Assembly: GCF_900111165.1 (NCBI RefSeq)
Contig: NZ_FOGH01000002.1
Coordinates: 1-64,000 of the forward strand
From: Nitrosomonas sp. Nm51
GTDB taxonomy: Bacteria > Pseudomonadota > Gammaproteobacteria > Burkholderiales > Nitrosomonadaceae
Length of the DNA: 64,000 nt
Direction: 5' to 3'
Shown here: positions 9,543 to 18,665 of the stretch, piece by piece
Layout: each line of letters opens with the position of its first letter
Numbering within the stretch: position 1 is the first letter of the stretch
The notes under the pieces: model-generated
Database searches by the model: none
Told to the model about the DNA's origin: nothing
The model's input: only the letters and a program-made list of their open reading frames with translations
Position numbers and translations under genes: made by a program

Positions 9543-10802
9543 CTATCGTTTTTTATGCTCTAGCGCAGCTGCAAAAAAACCATCAGTCTTATGTGTGTCG
9601 GGCGATAGCTGTAGGAATTTTCCGGTATTAACCATAATTTTCTGCTCTGCCAACAGTTCGGAGCAGTCTAGCAAATCGAATTCTGCATTGCTTGATTGAA
9701 AATTCTCAATTATGCGCTGGTTTTCTTCAGGCAAAAAACTGCAGGTTGCGTACACCAATCGTCCTCCCGGTTTTACCATGGTAGCCGCTGCTGACAGAAT
9801 TGAGGACTGTTTAGCCTTTAATTCTTCAATGCTTTGTGGTGTCAGGCGCCACTTTAAATCAGGGTTGCGGCGTAGTGTTCCCAAACCGCTGCATGGTGCA
9901 TCAACCAGCACCCGGTCGATTTTTTTTGCAAGACGCTTTATTTTAAGATCGTGTTCGTTGGCAATGCGTTGAATATGCACATTGGATAATCCTGAACGTT
10001 TGAGGCGCGGTTTCAGATTATTTAATCTTTTTTCATTAATATCAAAAGCGTATACACGGCCTTTCGAATGCATGAGTGCACCGAGCAGTAACGTTTTTCC
10101 ACCAGCGCCAGCGCAAAAATCCACTATCATTTCGCCACGCTTTGGCGCCATTAGGTAACCTAGTAATTGACTGCCTTCGTCTTGTACTTCAATTTTGCCG
10201 GATAAAAAAAGTGGGTGACGATTGATTGCAGGCTTGCTGTGCAAGCGGATACCGCAGGGAGAAAAGGATGTTGCTTCTGCGGAAAAGCACTCATTTATGA
10301 GTGTCTCGAGAACATGCTCGCGTTTGGTCAGCAATGTATTTACACGTACGTCCAGCGGCGCGGCGTTTTGTAGCGAAAGCCCGAGCCTGAGTATGGCATC
10401 ATTTGACATGAATCGCCTCAGTTTCTCAATCAGCCATTCGGGCAATTCTGCCTGGACAGTCAGCGGTTGAGATTTCAGTTCGATCGTATGGAGAGTCTGT
10501 AACCATTTCATTTCAGAATCCTGAGCCCAGCTTTTGAATTTGCGTATATCAACGTTTCGAAACCGGACCAGGTATGCAAGCAGCAACGAGCGGGGTGTGA
10601 CCGGATTAATACACCGCTCCAGAAAAAATCGATGGCGCAGCATGCCAAATGCTGTTTCAGCAATAAAAGCACGATCATGCACGCCGAGTTTTGGATTGTG
10701 CTGAAAAAAACGCCTTAAAATGGCATCTGCAGGATATTCGAGGGGCAACAGCATTTGGATGGCAGTAACTGCTTTGTTCAGTTGCGCAGGTGTTATATGC
10801 AT
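9543..10802 (-). CDS. rsmB: 16S rRNA cytosine-C5 methyltransferase, RsmB/NOP family
   Basis: A 419-residue RNA m5C methyltransferase. The N-terminal helical region (about 1-140) replaces or matches the NusB-like RNA-binding domain of RsmB. The catalytic domain has the SAM loop DFCAGAGGKT (228-237), the PCSGLGTLRRNPD motif with one essential cysteine, and TCSFLPEEN with the second. RsmB modifies C967 of 16S rRNA in Escherichia coli; the same target is inferred. It is the last gene of the minus-strand purM-purN-DUF3108-rsmB run, 13 bases after DUF3108. Family certain, exact ortholog probable. Confidence 0.8.
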   Translation of the reverse strand: MHITPAQLNKAVTAIQMLLPLEYPADAILRRFFQHNPKLGVHDRAFIAETAFGMLRHRFFLERCINPVTPRSLLLAYLVRFRNVDIRKFKSWAQDSEMKWLQTLHTIELKSQPLTVQAELPEWLIEKLRRFMSNDAILRLGLSLQNAAPLDVRVNTLLTKREHVLETLINECFSAEATSFSPCGIRLHSKPAINRHPLFLSGKIEVQDEGSQLLGYLMAPKRGEMIVDFCAGAGGKTLLLGALMHSKGRVYAFDINEKRLNNLKPRLKRSGLSNVHIQRIANEHDLKIKRLAKKIDRVLVDAPCSGLGTLRRNPDLKWRLTPQSIEELKAKQSSILSAAATMVKPGGRLVYATCSFLPEENQRIIENFQSSNAEFDLLDCSELLAEQKIMVNTGKFLQLSPDTHKTDGFFAAALEHKKR

Positions 10803-10815
10803 TCGTGTAGCAGAA

Positions 10816-11595
10816 TTATTGTGTACAGCAGGTTATGTCAGTTGCGTAGTCGATATGTAGTTCGGCGATCATTTTATCAACGTCCAGGCCATCTTTTTCT
10901 ACGGATTGAATATGCACTGGTATCATGTGATAGTCCGGCGCGAGCCATATTTTTCTCTGTATTTTGTCGTCGCTGTTACGCAGTTTTGTCAATACTATCG
11001 TGTCCAACTCGCCAAGCGGTGTACTGAGTTTCTCACTGCTGATTTTAAATTGCATCAACTGCAGACTGCGTCCGTCAGTCACATGGATACCCAGAAGATT
11101 TCCCGCCTGTAGTTCATGTGTACAGGAGAAAATAAAATGGTACGATAGGCTCAATCGATCCAATGTGCCAGCTTGCAAAGGCGTCTGTTTTTCTTCAGTA
11201 CCGTGTTTAAGCGTTAAGATCTCCTTTTCCCAGTCAAACAGCGCCAAACTTGAATTACTGTTTGTTCTCTGATCAGAGTAACGGGTGGGTTTCAGGCCCT
11301 TTTCGGTTACAATGCCTTGACTGCTCCTGATAATACTGCCGGGGTTGATTATCTTGAAAATGCCGGTCGCTTGCGCGTTACTGGTGATGCTAAATGTGTG
11401 TACATCGCTTTCCTGGTTGATATCAACTGTTTCATTCAATTCACCGTGGCCGATACCGGTTTTAACGATGTAACTGATATGAATATGTGCCGATGAATCA
11501 GCCGCAGTGCTGTTTTCAGTGCCCGGATTGTTTTCTGCTGACAAGACTGAAAAACTTATCCACCAGAAACCAATAAAGACCCGAGAGACCTTCAT
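10816..11595 (-). CDS. DUF3108 domain protein, exported
   Basis: A 259-residue protein with an N-terminal signal segment (about residues 4-20, ending near VLSA). The body is beta-rich and matches DUF3108: the phrases GELNETVDI and FSITSNAQATGIFKII and a late VRK-type strand pattern are typical. These proteins are presumed periplasmic and no reaction is known. The ATG overlaps the purN stop in an ATGA, so translation is probably coupled. Its position between purN and rsmB is commonly seen in betaproteobacteria (recollection, not checked). Confidence 0.75.
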   Translation of the reverse strand: MKVSRVFIGFWWISFSVLSAENNPGTENSTAADSSAHIHISYIVKTGIGHGELNETVDINQESDVHTFSITSNAQATGIFKIINPGSIIRSSQGIVTEKGLKPTRYSDQRTNSNSSLALFDWEKEILTLKHGTEEKQTPLQAGTLDRLSLSYHFIFSCTHELQAGNLLGIHVTDGRSLQLMQFKISSEKLSTPLGELDTIVLTKLRNSDDKIQRKIWLAPDYHMIPVHIQSVEKDGLDVDKMIAELHIDYATDITCCTQ

Positions 11596-12230
11596 TCCTG
11601 CAACCCGGGTGAGTAGATCACCGAATTGTGAACGCGGCTATCGGCTATCGTTACAGCGTTGGCAGAAAGTCTGACTCGGCCTTGCAGAAACCAGCGTACC
11701 GCTTGGGGATAGATTTGGTGTTCTTGTTCTAACACACGTTTGGCCAATGATTCTTCAGTATCATCGGAAAACACTGGAACGGCCGCTTGGATTACGATAG
11801 GACCATGATCGAGTTCCCGCGTTACGAAATGAACCGTGCAGCCATGAATTTTTACACCATCGCGTAACGCGCGCCTGTGTGTGTGCAATCCTGGAAATGC
11901 CGGTAACAGGGATGGATGAATGTTCATAAGCCGTTGATGATAATGAAGAACAAAATCGTCTGTGAGTATACGCATAAAGCCGGCAAGCGCAATCAGGTCT
12001 GGTTGATAACGGTCAATTTCATCAGCCAGTGCAGTATCGAATGCTGAGCGATCAGAAAAAGTCTGGTGATTAATGCATACCGTTTGCACACGGTTATTAG
12101 CTGCGGTCTCGAGTCCTACGGCGGCAGGATTGCTGCTGATTACGATGATACGATCAACAGGCAGTTTGGCATCAAGCAAAGCTTGCATATTGCTGCCACG
12201 GCCGGAAATTAAAATGACCAGGGTTTTCAT
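11592..12230 (-). CDS. purN: Phosphoribosylglycinamide formyltransferase PurN
   Basis: The 212-residue folate-dependent GAR transformylase of de novo purine synthesis, transferring a formyl group from 10-formyl-tetrahydrofolate to GAR. The N-terminal ISGRGSNMQALL loop binds GAR phosphate. The active-site segment HPSLLPAFPGLHTHRRAL is followed by GCTVHFV and DHGPII, the conserved His/Asp region. Length matches the family. It follows purM by 21 bases and overlaps the DUF3108 gene by four, so these form one operon. Confidence 0.95.
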   Translation of the reverse strand: MKTLVILISGRGSNMQALLDAKLPVDRIIVISSNPAAVGLETAANNRVQTVCINHQTFSDRSAFDTALADEIDRYQPDLIALAGFMRILTDDFVLHYHQRLMNIHPSLLPAFPGLHTHRRALRDGVKIHGCTVHFVTRELDHGPIVIQAAVPVFSDDTEESLAKRVLEQEHQIYPQAVRWFLQGRVRLSANAVTIADSRVHNSVIYSPGLQE

Positions 12231-12251
12231 GAAAACCGTACCTAGAGGTGT

Positions 12252-13325
12252 TTAGTTCAGCACGACTGCAGGTTGGTCTGACATACGTTGCTTTATTTCT
12301 CCAATTAAGTAAACCGTCTCACCGGCCTCTTGAAGACTTTGCATGGCGGTATCTGCCTGATCGGCACCGACTATTACGACCATACCAATACCGCAGTTAA
12401 AAACACGGAACATTTCATCATCGCTTACTTGCCCTTGTTTTTGCAACCATTTGAAGAGTACCGGTAAATCCCAGGTGTTTGTGCGCAGTTTTACAGCAGC
12501 GTGAGCTGGGAGGATGCGTGGCAGGTTCTCAATTAAACCACCGCCGGTAATATGCGCAAGACCTTTAACAGGCAGTTGTTTCATCAATGCCAACAGTGGT
12601 TTTACATAAATCCTCGTCGGCGCCATGATAATATCACTGAGCGGTTTGCCGTAAAAATCCTGCGATAAATCAATGTGGTTTGTACTGATGATTTTACGAA
12701 TCAATGAATAGCCGTTTGCATGTGCGCCGCTCGAAGCCAAACCGATTACTGCGTCACCAGTTTGTATGGAAGCACCGTTGATGATCTGTTCTTTTTCGAC
12801 CATTCCCACCGCGAAACCTGCCAGGTCATATTCACCCGCAGGATACATACCCGGCATCTCCGCAGTTTCACCGCCAATTAATGCGCAGCCGGCCAGCTCA
12901 CAACCGGTAGCGATACCACTGACAACAGCCGCCGCTGTATCAGCATCGAGTTTGCCGCAAGCGTAATAATCGAGGAAAAACAGTGGTTCTGCACCAGATA
13001 CCAAAATGTCATTTACGCTCATGGCTACCAGATCAATGCCAATAGTGTCGTGCCGGCGCAATTCGAAAGCCAGTTTTAGCTTGGTGCCGACACCGTCAGT
13101 GCCTGATACCAGTACAGGATTTTGGTATTCTCTGGAAATTTCAAATAATGCGCCAAACCCGCCTATGCCAGTCAATACTTCCGGGCGTAACGTACGTTTG
13201 GCAAGCGGTTTAATTGTCTGTATCAGGCCGTTGCCGGCGTCAATATTGACGCCGGCATCGCGATAGGAAAGTGAGGTTGTTGATTTGTTTGGTGAATTGT
13301 CGTCGTCGGAATAGTGCGTGGTCAC
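12252..13325 (-). CDS. purM: Phosphoribosylformylglycinamidine cyclo-ligase PurM
   Basis: AIR synthetase, 357 residues, closing the imidazole ring of purines with ATP. Visible family signatures are [13 protein letters not shown] near the N-terminus, [24 protein letters not shown] (the nucleotide site), [11 protein letters not shown], and [15 protein letters not shown] in the C-terminal half. A polar extension of about 20 residues precedes the usual start; internal ATGs do not offer a clearly better start. It is the first gene of the minus-strand purM-purN-DUF3108-rsmB operon. Confidence 0.95.
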   Translation of the reverse strand: MTTHYSDDDNSPNKSTTSLSYRDAGVNIDAGNGLIQTIKPLAKRTLRPEVLTGIGGFGALFEISREYQNPVLVSGTDGVGTKLKLAFELRRHDTIGIDLVAMSVNDILVSGAEPLFFLDYYACGKLDADTAAAVVSGIATGCELAGCALIGGETAEMPGMYPAGEYDLAGFAVGMVEKEQIINGASIQTGDAVIGLASSGAHANGYSLIRKIISTNHIDLSQDFYGKPLSDIIMAPTRIYVKPLLALMKQLPVKGLAHITGGGLIENLPRILPAHAAVKLRTNTWDLPVLFKWLQKQGQVSDDEMFRVFNCGIGMVVIVGADQADTAMQSLQEAGETVYLIGEIKQRMSDQPAVVLN

Positions 13326-13469
13326 GGTATTCTTTTACACTTACTGAGTGAAGATCTTGACCGGGTATTTTACAGCAAATATAGCTTGCTCATCTCCCAA
13401 TTATTGCATGAATAACCATTCTGACGTAATAGCAAGTTATTTGTTGGACAGGAATGGATGTCGTATCAA

Positions 13470-13904
13470 TCAGTGACGGTGGTGGCCGCCGCCTCTGTGA
13501 CCACCACCCTTGTGCCTTCCTCTGAAGTGTGAGTGCCCGCGTCCGGCATGTGCTTGACTACCGCGGAATTGTTTATGCCCGCCCCGAAAACTGCCGCCTC
13601 TGCGCCCTCCTCTGAAATGTGAGTGTCCACGTCCGATGTATCCGTGACTGCCTCGAAAATGCTTATGGCCGCCGCGGATGTGTCCGTGTCCAGCACCATA
13701 GTGTTTATGAGGACGATAAAAACGACCGGAGCCGCCGAAGTATCGCGTCCCGCCGTAGAATGCTGGTTGGTAGCTGTGGCCGCTGTGGCCGCTGCCGACA
13801 CTTCCATAGTAACCCCCTCCACTGTAGTAGGGAGGGGTTGCACATCCGCTGAGAAACAGCGTGGCGACTAGAGCAGACGCGATTAAAAATTTTTTTGCAT
13901 TCAT
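13470..13904 (-). CDS. Gly/His/Arg-rich small lipoprotein with internal repeats
   Basis: A 144-residue protein. A lipoprotein signal peptide ends in LFLSGC (acylated Cys21), and the rest is very rich in Gly, His, Arg and aromatic residues. Variants of GRGHSHFRGG and GGHKHFRGS recur in two units of about 100 bp (around 13498-13600 and 13608-13700), so the gene grew by internal duplication. GGAGG sits just upstream of the ATG. His clusters such as HRGGGHHRH at the C-terminus suggest metal binding (inference). The unusual composition keeps other frames open by chance; the lipobox and ribosome site support this frame. No named family recognised. Confidence 0.7.
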   Translation of the reverse strand: MNAKKFLIASALVATLFLSGCATPPYYSGGGYYGSVGSGHSGHSYQPAFYGGTRYFGGSGRFYRPHKHYGAGHGHIRGGHKHFRGSHGYIGRGHSHFRGGRRGGSFRGGHKQFRGSQAHAGRGHSHFRGRHKGGGHRGGGHHRH

Positions 13905-15080
13905 GATGCGCCTCCAAAAATGTATCAGGTATTTGAATTGTTTTTTCAGCCTGATCTTTGAAATACACGCAGCAGGAAAGTTTTTGTCTGTTTGATCTTG
14001 CCTGCTCCGCGCGTCAGCCGAAAGTAAGTCACATACTTTCGATTTTCATGATTGAATTGTATGGTGATTAAACTGAATCATTACTGAATATAAATTAACA
14101 AGCATTTTGCTGTTAATGAGCTGTGGATGGTTGTGTCATCGCGGATTTGAAGACAAGTTTTCAGTCCGGTATGACTCATCGCCTGCAAGTTGGTGCTGAA
14201 TTATACTAATCGTGAATGAAAATTTGGTTTGGCCTTATAAGCGGAACCCGCGAAGGGGGAAAATATCAATGCATGTATGAGGGGCGGGTCATCCCATATT
14301 AGCGATGAAATTTCTGTAATGGAAATGGAGTGAAGGGGATGTGTTGGCTCGGGCAAAGCACTTGCCAGCCCGGTTCGGGGAGGAGTGTATGTATGCTTTG
14401 CATGTAGTATTAGCATTGAGAGGCGCTAATGGGATGACCGGCAGGAGCCGTATGAATCGAGAGGTTCACGTACGGAGTCTGTGAGAAGCTGGGGGTGAAA
14501 TGGGACTGTAAGGGACTGTAAATTAAACTGTATAATTGTGAAATCCTCCGGCTTACTCGACCTATGCGTATTTATATCCACTACACTTCAAACTTTGGCA
14601 TTCAAACACAATCGATAATCCGAAAATTATCGGCCAACAAAGAAAACAATGCTTACTTACAGCACTTATAAGCGGCAAAATCATCGCGGGCTTGCTTGAA
14701 CGGAGCGTAAGTTTCAGAGTGTTCGCCATACAGAATTTCTTTTTTGAAGATTCATGCTCAAGAGTCCTTTTTATTGCGAATAAAAGCCTCAATCACTATT
14801 GAGGGCAATTGACAAAACACTCCAATTTCCGCTCGCTGCAGGTACCCGCTTTGTACACCCGGACATGCTGGCGAACAGTTCCACGTTGTGCTGCTGGAGA
14901 ATCTATATTTCCTGTTCAAATTTGCGTGTCAAGTGAGGATTCTCACATCGTTGTGACGCAATACGCTGCTACCCTTAGCCATGAGAAAAATTTTGTGATT
15001 CGACAGGGTTCAATACTTATTTTAGAAGGGGAATAAAAAGAACAGGTATAGACAGCCTTGTTGGAAAAGGAGTAGTCAAC
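13905..15080. other. Gene-free region around the intron remnant
   Basis: Nearly 1.2 kb without a convincing gene. The middle is the group II intron remnant. From 14562 to 15080 a few short open frames exist on both strands, but none has a ribosome site plus a recognisable domain. The last 100 bases should carry the promoter of the 77-residue ORF and the fusion oxidase gene; I could not assign it. Confidence 0.5.
14200..14561 (+). mobile_element. Group II intron 3' remnant (domains V and VI), ORF-less
   Basis: Domain V is visible at 14445-14479: GAGCCGTATG pairs with CACGTACGGAGTC around an AATCGAGAGGTT core and cap. Domain VI follows: the arms AGCTGGGGG (14488-14496) and CCTCCGGCT (14545-14553) pair fully if two wobbles are allowed, and the end GCTTACTCGAC resembles known bacterial intron 3' ends (14561). 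The arms are pulled apart by about 43 extra bases flanked by the repeated hexamer TGAAAT. The upstream part (about 14200-14444) is structured and intron-like, but no reverse transcriptase frame remains; the left border is a guess. It is probably non-mobile. Confidence 0.65.
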
Positions 15081-15314
15081 ATGTTTAAAAGCAAACACAA
15101 ACTTTATTATGAAACAGATAGTGCGCATAAGAACCGCAGGTACGATAGCTTGGATTTTCCAGATAACCGACACTATCCGGATCGCCGCAACGACGAAGAT
15201 TATGCTTGCGGAAATCTGCCACGTTATCATCAAATACATTCAAATCCACGGCCCCTGCCGTTGCACCGAGTCTATCCGTTTCATATGGATGAATTGCTGC
15301 AAATGATAGATTGA
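15081..15314 (+). CDS. Small hypothetical protein upstream of the multicopper-oxidase fusion
   Basis: A 77-codon frame preceded by AAAGGAG (15066-15072), a near-ideal ribosome site. The product is charged, with many Tyr, His, Asp and Arg residues (for example KNRRYDSLDF, NRHYPDRRNDEDYACG), one cysteine, no membrane segment and no signal peptide. I recognise no family. It ends about 90 bases before the preferred start of the large oxidase gene and could be co-transcribed with it. It might be an accessory protein of the copper enzyme, but that rests only on position. Confidence 0.5.
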   Translation: MFKSKHKLYYETDSAHKNRRYDSLDFPDNRHYPDRRNDEDYACGNLPRYHQIHSNPRPLPLHRVYPFHMDELLQMID

Positions 15315-15403
15315 ACACGATAAGCCAGAACGGCTTCAATAGTATGAGCCGGTCAAAAAACGATGTTGCTGACAAACTGATTGACCGGCAGGAGGAGATT
15401 GTC

Positions 15404-18400
15404 ATGACAGAACGTAACATTTATTTGAAAATCGAACAGATCGAAGGCTACAGTCCTGTGGAGCCTGATGAAAAGGCGCCGCCTCCGATCGAATACAGAC
15501 GTGATTGCATGCGCGGTGAAGGACACTTGGACGGAACGATTCCGGCATCCGAAGTCAAAGCCCGCTCGCTTACTGCATTAACCTACCGGGAATATCTCGA
15601 CGCCGGATATGTTTTGCCAAAGGTCGATAAACTAATTCGAAATGACATCAACGAGCCGGTATATGATCACCGTGTGCCCGGCACCGTTATCTATACTTAC
15701 CCCGGCGAGATTCTTAAAATTCATGTGTGGAACTGTGATAACGCGCCGCATGCTTTTCACGTCCACGGCCTTGATTATGGCATAGATTCGGATGGCGCCT
15801 ACCCATTCGGCGTTCATGCAGAGGATGGCCGCCGTTCCGATGAAATCTGCCCGGGCGATACTTGGACATATACATTCTCTGTGGCCGATGATTCCATCGG
15901 TGCATGGCCGTTCCACGATCACTGGCGGAAAGTGTCGGTGAGCGTTAATCGGGGGCTTTTTGGCGGCATCGTTGTACTGCCGAAAGGTATCAGGCCACCG
16001 GGAAGTTTTGTGATTCCACCGAAACTCGCCGCGCTTCCCGAGGAAGTGTTAAAACGGGTTAACCGGAAAAAAGCGCGTTTAGACGCTTTACCGGAAAATT
16101 CCAGAATGCATATTGAAAATCAGCTTGATTTTCTCAAGGAATGGATCGAATCGGTGTTGTTTTCTGAGAATAATCTGGCGCAGAATGAAGATGTTATGCT
16201 TGAATTGGGCCGCAAGTTGGAAAATGCGGATAACGGCTGTTTCTCGCAGTCCTATATATCGGGTATTGAAGCGGTCGATGACAGTATTAAACAGTTTTCT
16301 TCTGATGCAAAAATAAAATCTGCTTCCGTCAGTGAAGCGCTGATAAATAATGATGCGCTTTCATTCAGGCACTTGTTTCCGTTATTCGGTCCCATTCATG
16401 CGCCTTTGTTTCTTCATATAATGATGAATCCGGATGCCGACCCTGTTTTCGACAGCGGCGACCTTGAGGAACTGGTCGGGGTTTTCGAGTTTACTTTTGA
16501 GGTGGCTGGAGATTTTGATTATTTTTGTCAATTTCATCCGGTTATGACCGGCACCGTTCACGTCGTAGCTGGCGGTCCGGCAAGTGTGACGGTAAACATC
16601 GTCGACGGTCCGCCAATGGACTTCAGTCCCAAAGAAATTACTGTAGGAGTAGGCGGCACCGTGCGCTGGGAAAACCACAGTGTTCAGCATCACACGGTCA
16701 CGTCGGTTGATGGTGGCGCGGTGCAAAGCCACTGCCTTAACGGACGCGCTTTCTCCGGAAACACGCCGACAATTCTCGGTTTTTCGGGTCAGCGTATTCG
16801 CTGGTATGTGTTTAATCTGGATTTCGGCCATGAATTCCACAACTTCCATACCCACGCGATGCGCTGGAAATTCGTCGGTCATGAAAACCAGGATACCCGG
16901 GCGCTCAGTCCGGCCGAATCTTTTGTGGTGGAAACGACAATCCCACAGGTGATGCTGCTCACGGGAAAATTCAAAGCACTGCAGGAAAAATGGCCGAAGC
17001 CAAAGGATGCCCGTCTTTATCTGGTTAAAGGCGACTTCGTTTTCCATTGTCATGTGCATCATCATATGATGAACGGCATGATTGGAATCGTGCGCGCGCG
17101 TCAGTTTTTGTGGTTAACCGAAGAATTGGCAAATGAACTGAAGCAAACCACAAATTTACTTCCCTATAATGGCGCCAACGCTTGCCCGGATGTTGATCTG
17201 CAGCGCTGCATGAAAGGCGGAGAAGGCGAGTGGATCGAAATTCCCGGCGCACCGGAAGTTACCATGATGCATTCAATGCCTTTGCCGAATACAACCAAAA
17301 TGCTGTATTGGGGATACACCGATGCAGATCAAAGCAGGCTCTTTGACTGGGCGACCGGTGCATACAGTCAACCGGCAAATCAACCGGCCGATCTGCCGGG
17401 GCATAATCTTAATTCTTCCAATCTCTGGTCAGGAGAGCATGCTTTTTTTGATGATGCTGCGGGCACGCTCATCGCACACGGCGGATTGACGGCAGGACAA
17501 CAAAAGAGCTTTCTTTTCGATCCTGCAACCGAAACCTGGTCAGCGACAGCCGATACGGCCGACGCCCGTTTTTATTCAACCACCCTGACACTGGCTGACG
17601 GCAAGATATTGACCCTGTACGGATCGGCGTCAAAATCAATTGAAGTCTACGACCCTGTCGCCGCTACCTGGAGCGCACCGCTGGCCATGCCGGTTGCAAT
17701 GAATCACCATGTTTACTATCCATGGACTTTCTTGCAACCGGATGGAAAGCTGTTCATTGCCGGACCGCACGATCCATCAAACCGTTTTGACTGGAACAAT
17801 GCGGCGGCCACCCTGGAAACCTTTCCGACCATCAACGGTAATCGCAGCACTGGCGGCGAAAAAGGCACGGCAGTCATGCTCATGCTGCGGCCGCCCAGCT
17901 ATAAGCCGGAAGTAGTCATTATTGGTGGCAACACGCCAACGACCGAACAGACGGCAGAAATTATCGATCTGTCGCAAGCTGTTCCTGCTTGGCAGTCTTT
18001 ACCAAACCTTAATGAACCAAGACCGTTTCAAGTGAACAGTATATTGTTGCCGGATGGCCGGATTTTTGTTGCGGGCGGGATCAGTAACGGTGTAGATGGC
18101 GGTCCGTCAGAAATTTACGACCCGTTGAATCCCGGTGATGGCTGGACATTAGGGCCTGTCATGCAGCATGCCCGCGGATATCACAGTTCGATGGTGATGA
18201 TGCCCGATGGCAGCCTGATTTTCGGTGGCGACCCGCAGGTTGGTGGTGCGCCGACTAACCATGAGCGATTCTATCCCGGATATTTTGAGGTGGCCCGACC
18301 GGCAATCACCAGCAGCCCGGCTATGATTAATTACGGTACGGGATTTACCATCGATACGCCCAATGCTGCCGATATAAGCGAGGTTATTCTGATGGCCGCA

Positions 18401-18592
18401 GGCGCTGTCACACATGGCTTTAACATGACACAGCGCGGCGTGGAATGCGTCATAGACGCTGCGGGAATCGCCAGCATCGACGTTGTTGCGCCGCCTGACG
18501 GAAATATAGCGCCTCCGGGATGGTGGATACTGTTTATTTTAGACGCCAACCGCATACCTTCAGAAGGACGCTGGATCAGGCTCAGTGCATAG
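15404..18592 (+). CDS. Multicopper-oxidase-type cupredoxin / galactose-oxidase-like fusion protein
   Basis: The start at ATG 15404 follows AGGAGGAG (15390-15397); an in-frame ATG at 15311 would add 31 residues. The 1062-residue product has several parts. A cupredoxin region carries HAFHVHG (116-122) and FHDHW (170-174). A helical, charged linker spans about 200-350. An amicyanin-like site is C375-x2-H378-x2-M381. Cupredoxin strands with HEFHNFHTH (476-484) are followed by a type 1 copper motif HCHVHHHMMNGM (548-559). A kelch-type propeller (about 630-960) and a DUF1929-like C-terminal domain (about 965-1061) complete it. By eye, galactose-oxidase ligands match Y724, Y926-H927 and H1004, but the crosslink cysteine position (near W675-S676) is not Cys. 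Neither possible start gives a signal peptide. An intrinsic terminator follows. Substrate unknown. Confidence 0.85.
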   Translation: MTERNIYLKIEQIEGYSPVEPDEKAPPPIEYRRDCMRGEGHLDGTIPASEVKARSLTALTYREYLDAGYVLPKVDKLIRNDINEPVYDHRVPGTVIYTYPGEILKIHVWNCDNAPHAFHVHGLDYGIDSDGAYPFGVHAEDGRRSDEICPGDTWTYTFSVADDSIGAWPFHDHWRKVSVSVNRGLFGGIVVLPKGIRPPGSFVIPPKLAALPEEVLKRVNRKKARLDALPENSRMHIENQLDFLKEWIESVLFSENNLAQNEDVMLELGRKLENADNGCFSQSYISGIEAVDDSIKQFSSDAKIKSASVSEALINNDALSFRHLFPLFGPIHAPLFLHIMMNPDADPVFDSGDLEELVGVFEFTFEVAGDFDYFCQFHPVMTGTVHVVAGGPASVTVNIVDGPPMDFSPKEITVGVGGTVRWENHSVQHHTVTSVDGGAVQSHCLNGRAFSGNTPTILGFSGQRIRWYVFNLDFGHEFHNFHTHAMRWKFVGHENQDTRALSPAESFVVETTIPQVMLLTGKFKALQEKWPKPKDARLYLVKGDFVFHCHVHHHMMNGMIGIVRARQFLWLTEELANELKQTTNLLPYNGANACPDVDLQRCMKGGEGEWIEIPGAPEVTMMHSMPLPNTTKMLYWGYTDADQSRLFDWATGAYSQPANQPADLPGHNLNSSNLWSGEHAFFDDAAGTLIAHGGLTAGQQKSFLFDPATETWSATADTADARFYSTTLTLADGKILTLYGSASKSIEVYDPVAATWSAPLAMPVAMNHHVYYPWTFLQPDGKLFIAGPHDPSNRFDWNNAAATLETFPTINGNRSTGGEKGTAVMLMLRPPSYKPEVVIIGGNTPTTEQTAEIIDLSQAVPAWQSLPNLNEPRPFQVNSILLPDGRIFVAGGISNGVDGGPSEIYDPLNPGDGWTLGPVMQHARGYHSSMVMMPDGSLIFGGDPQVGGAPTNHERFYPGYFEVARPAITSSPAMINYGTGFTIDTPNAADISEVILMAAGAVTHGFNMTQRGVECVIDAAGIASIDVVAPPDGNIAPPGWWILFILDANRIPSEGRWIRLSA

Positions 18593-18633
18593 CGTAGCGC
18601 TTTTTCGTTATTTGCCTGAAGCATATACTGTAA

Positions 18634-18665
18634 AACGCCCGCATATAAATTGCGGGCGTTTTTCT
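18634..18665 (+). terminator. Rho-independent terminator after the fusion oxidase gene
   Basis: A 9-bp perfect stem, AACGCCCGC (18634-18642) with GCGGGCGTT (18652-18660), a 9-nt loop and a following T-rich tract. It is placed 42 bases after the stop. Confidence 0.85.

Noticed and set aside
13466..13852. Alternative frames of 77-125 codons over the Gly/His-rich gene
   Set aside because: The chosen frame has a lipobox, signal peptide and GGAGG site; the others are by-products of its repeats.
16382..17065. 227-codon minus-strand frame
   Set aside because: Antisense to the copper-oxidase fusion, with no domain or ribosome site.
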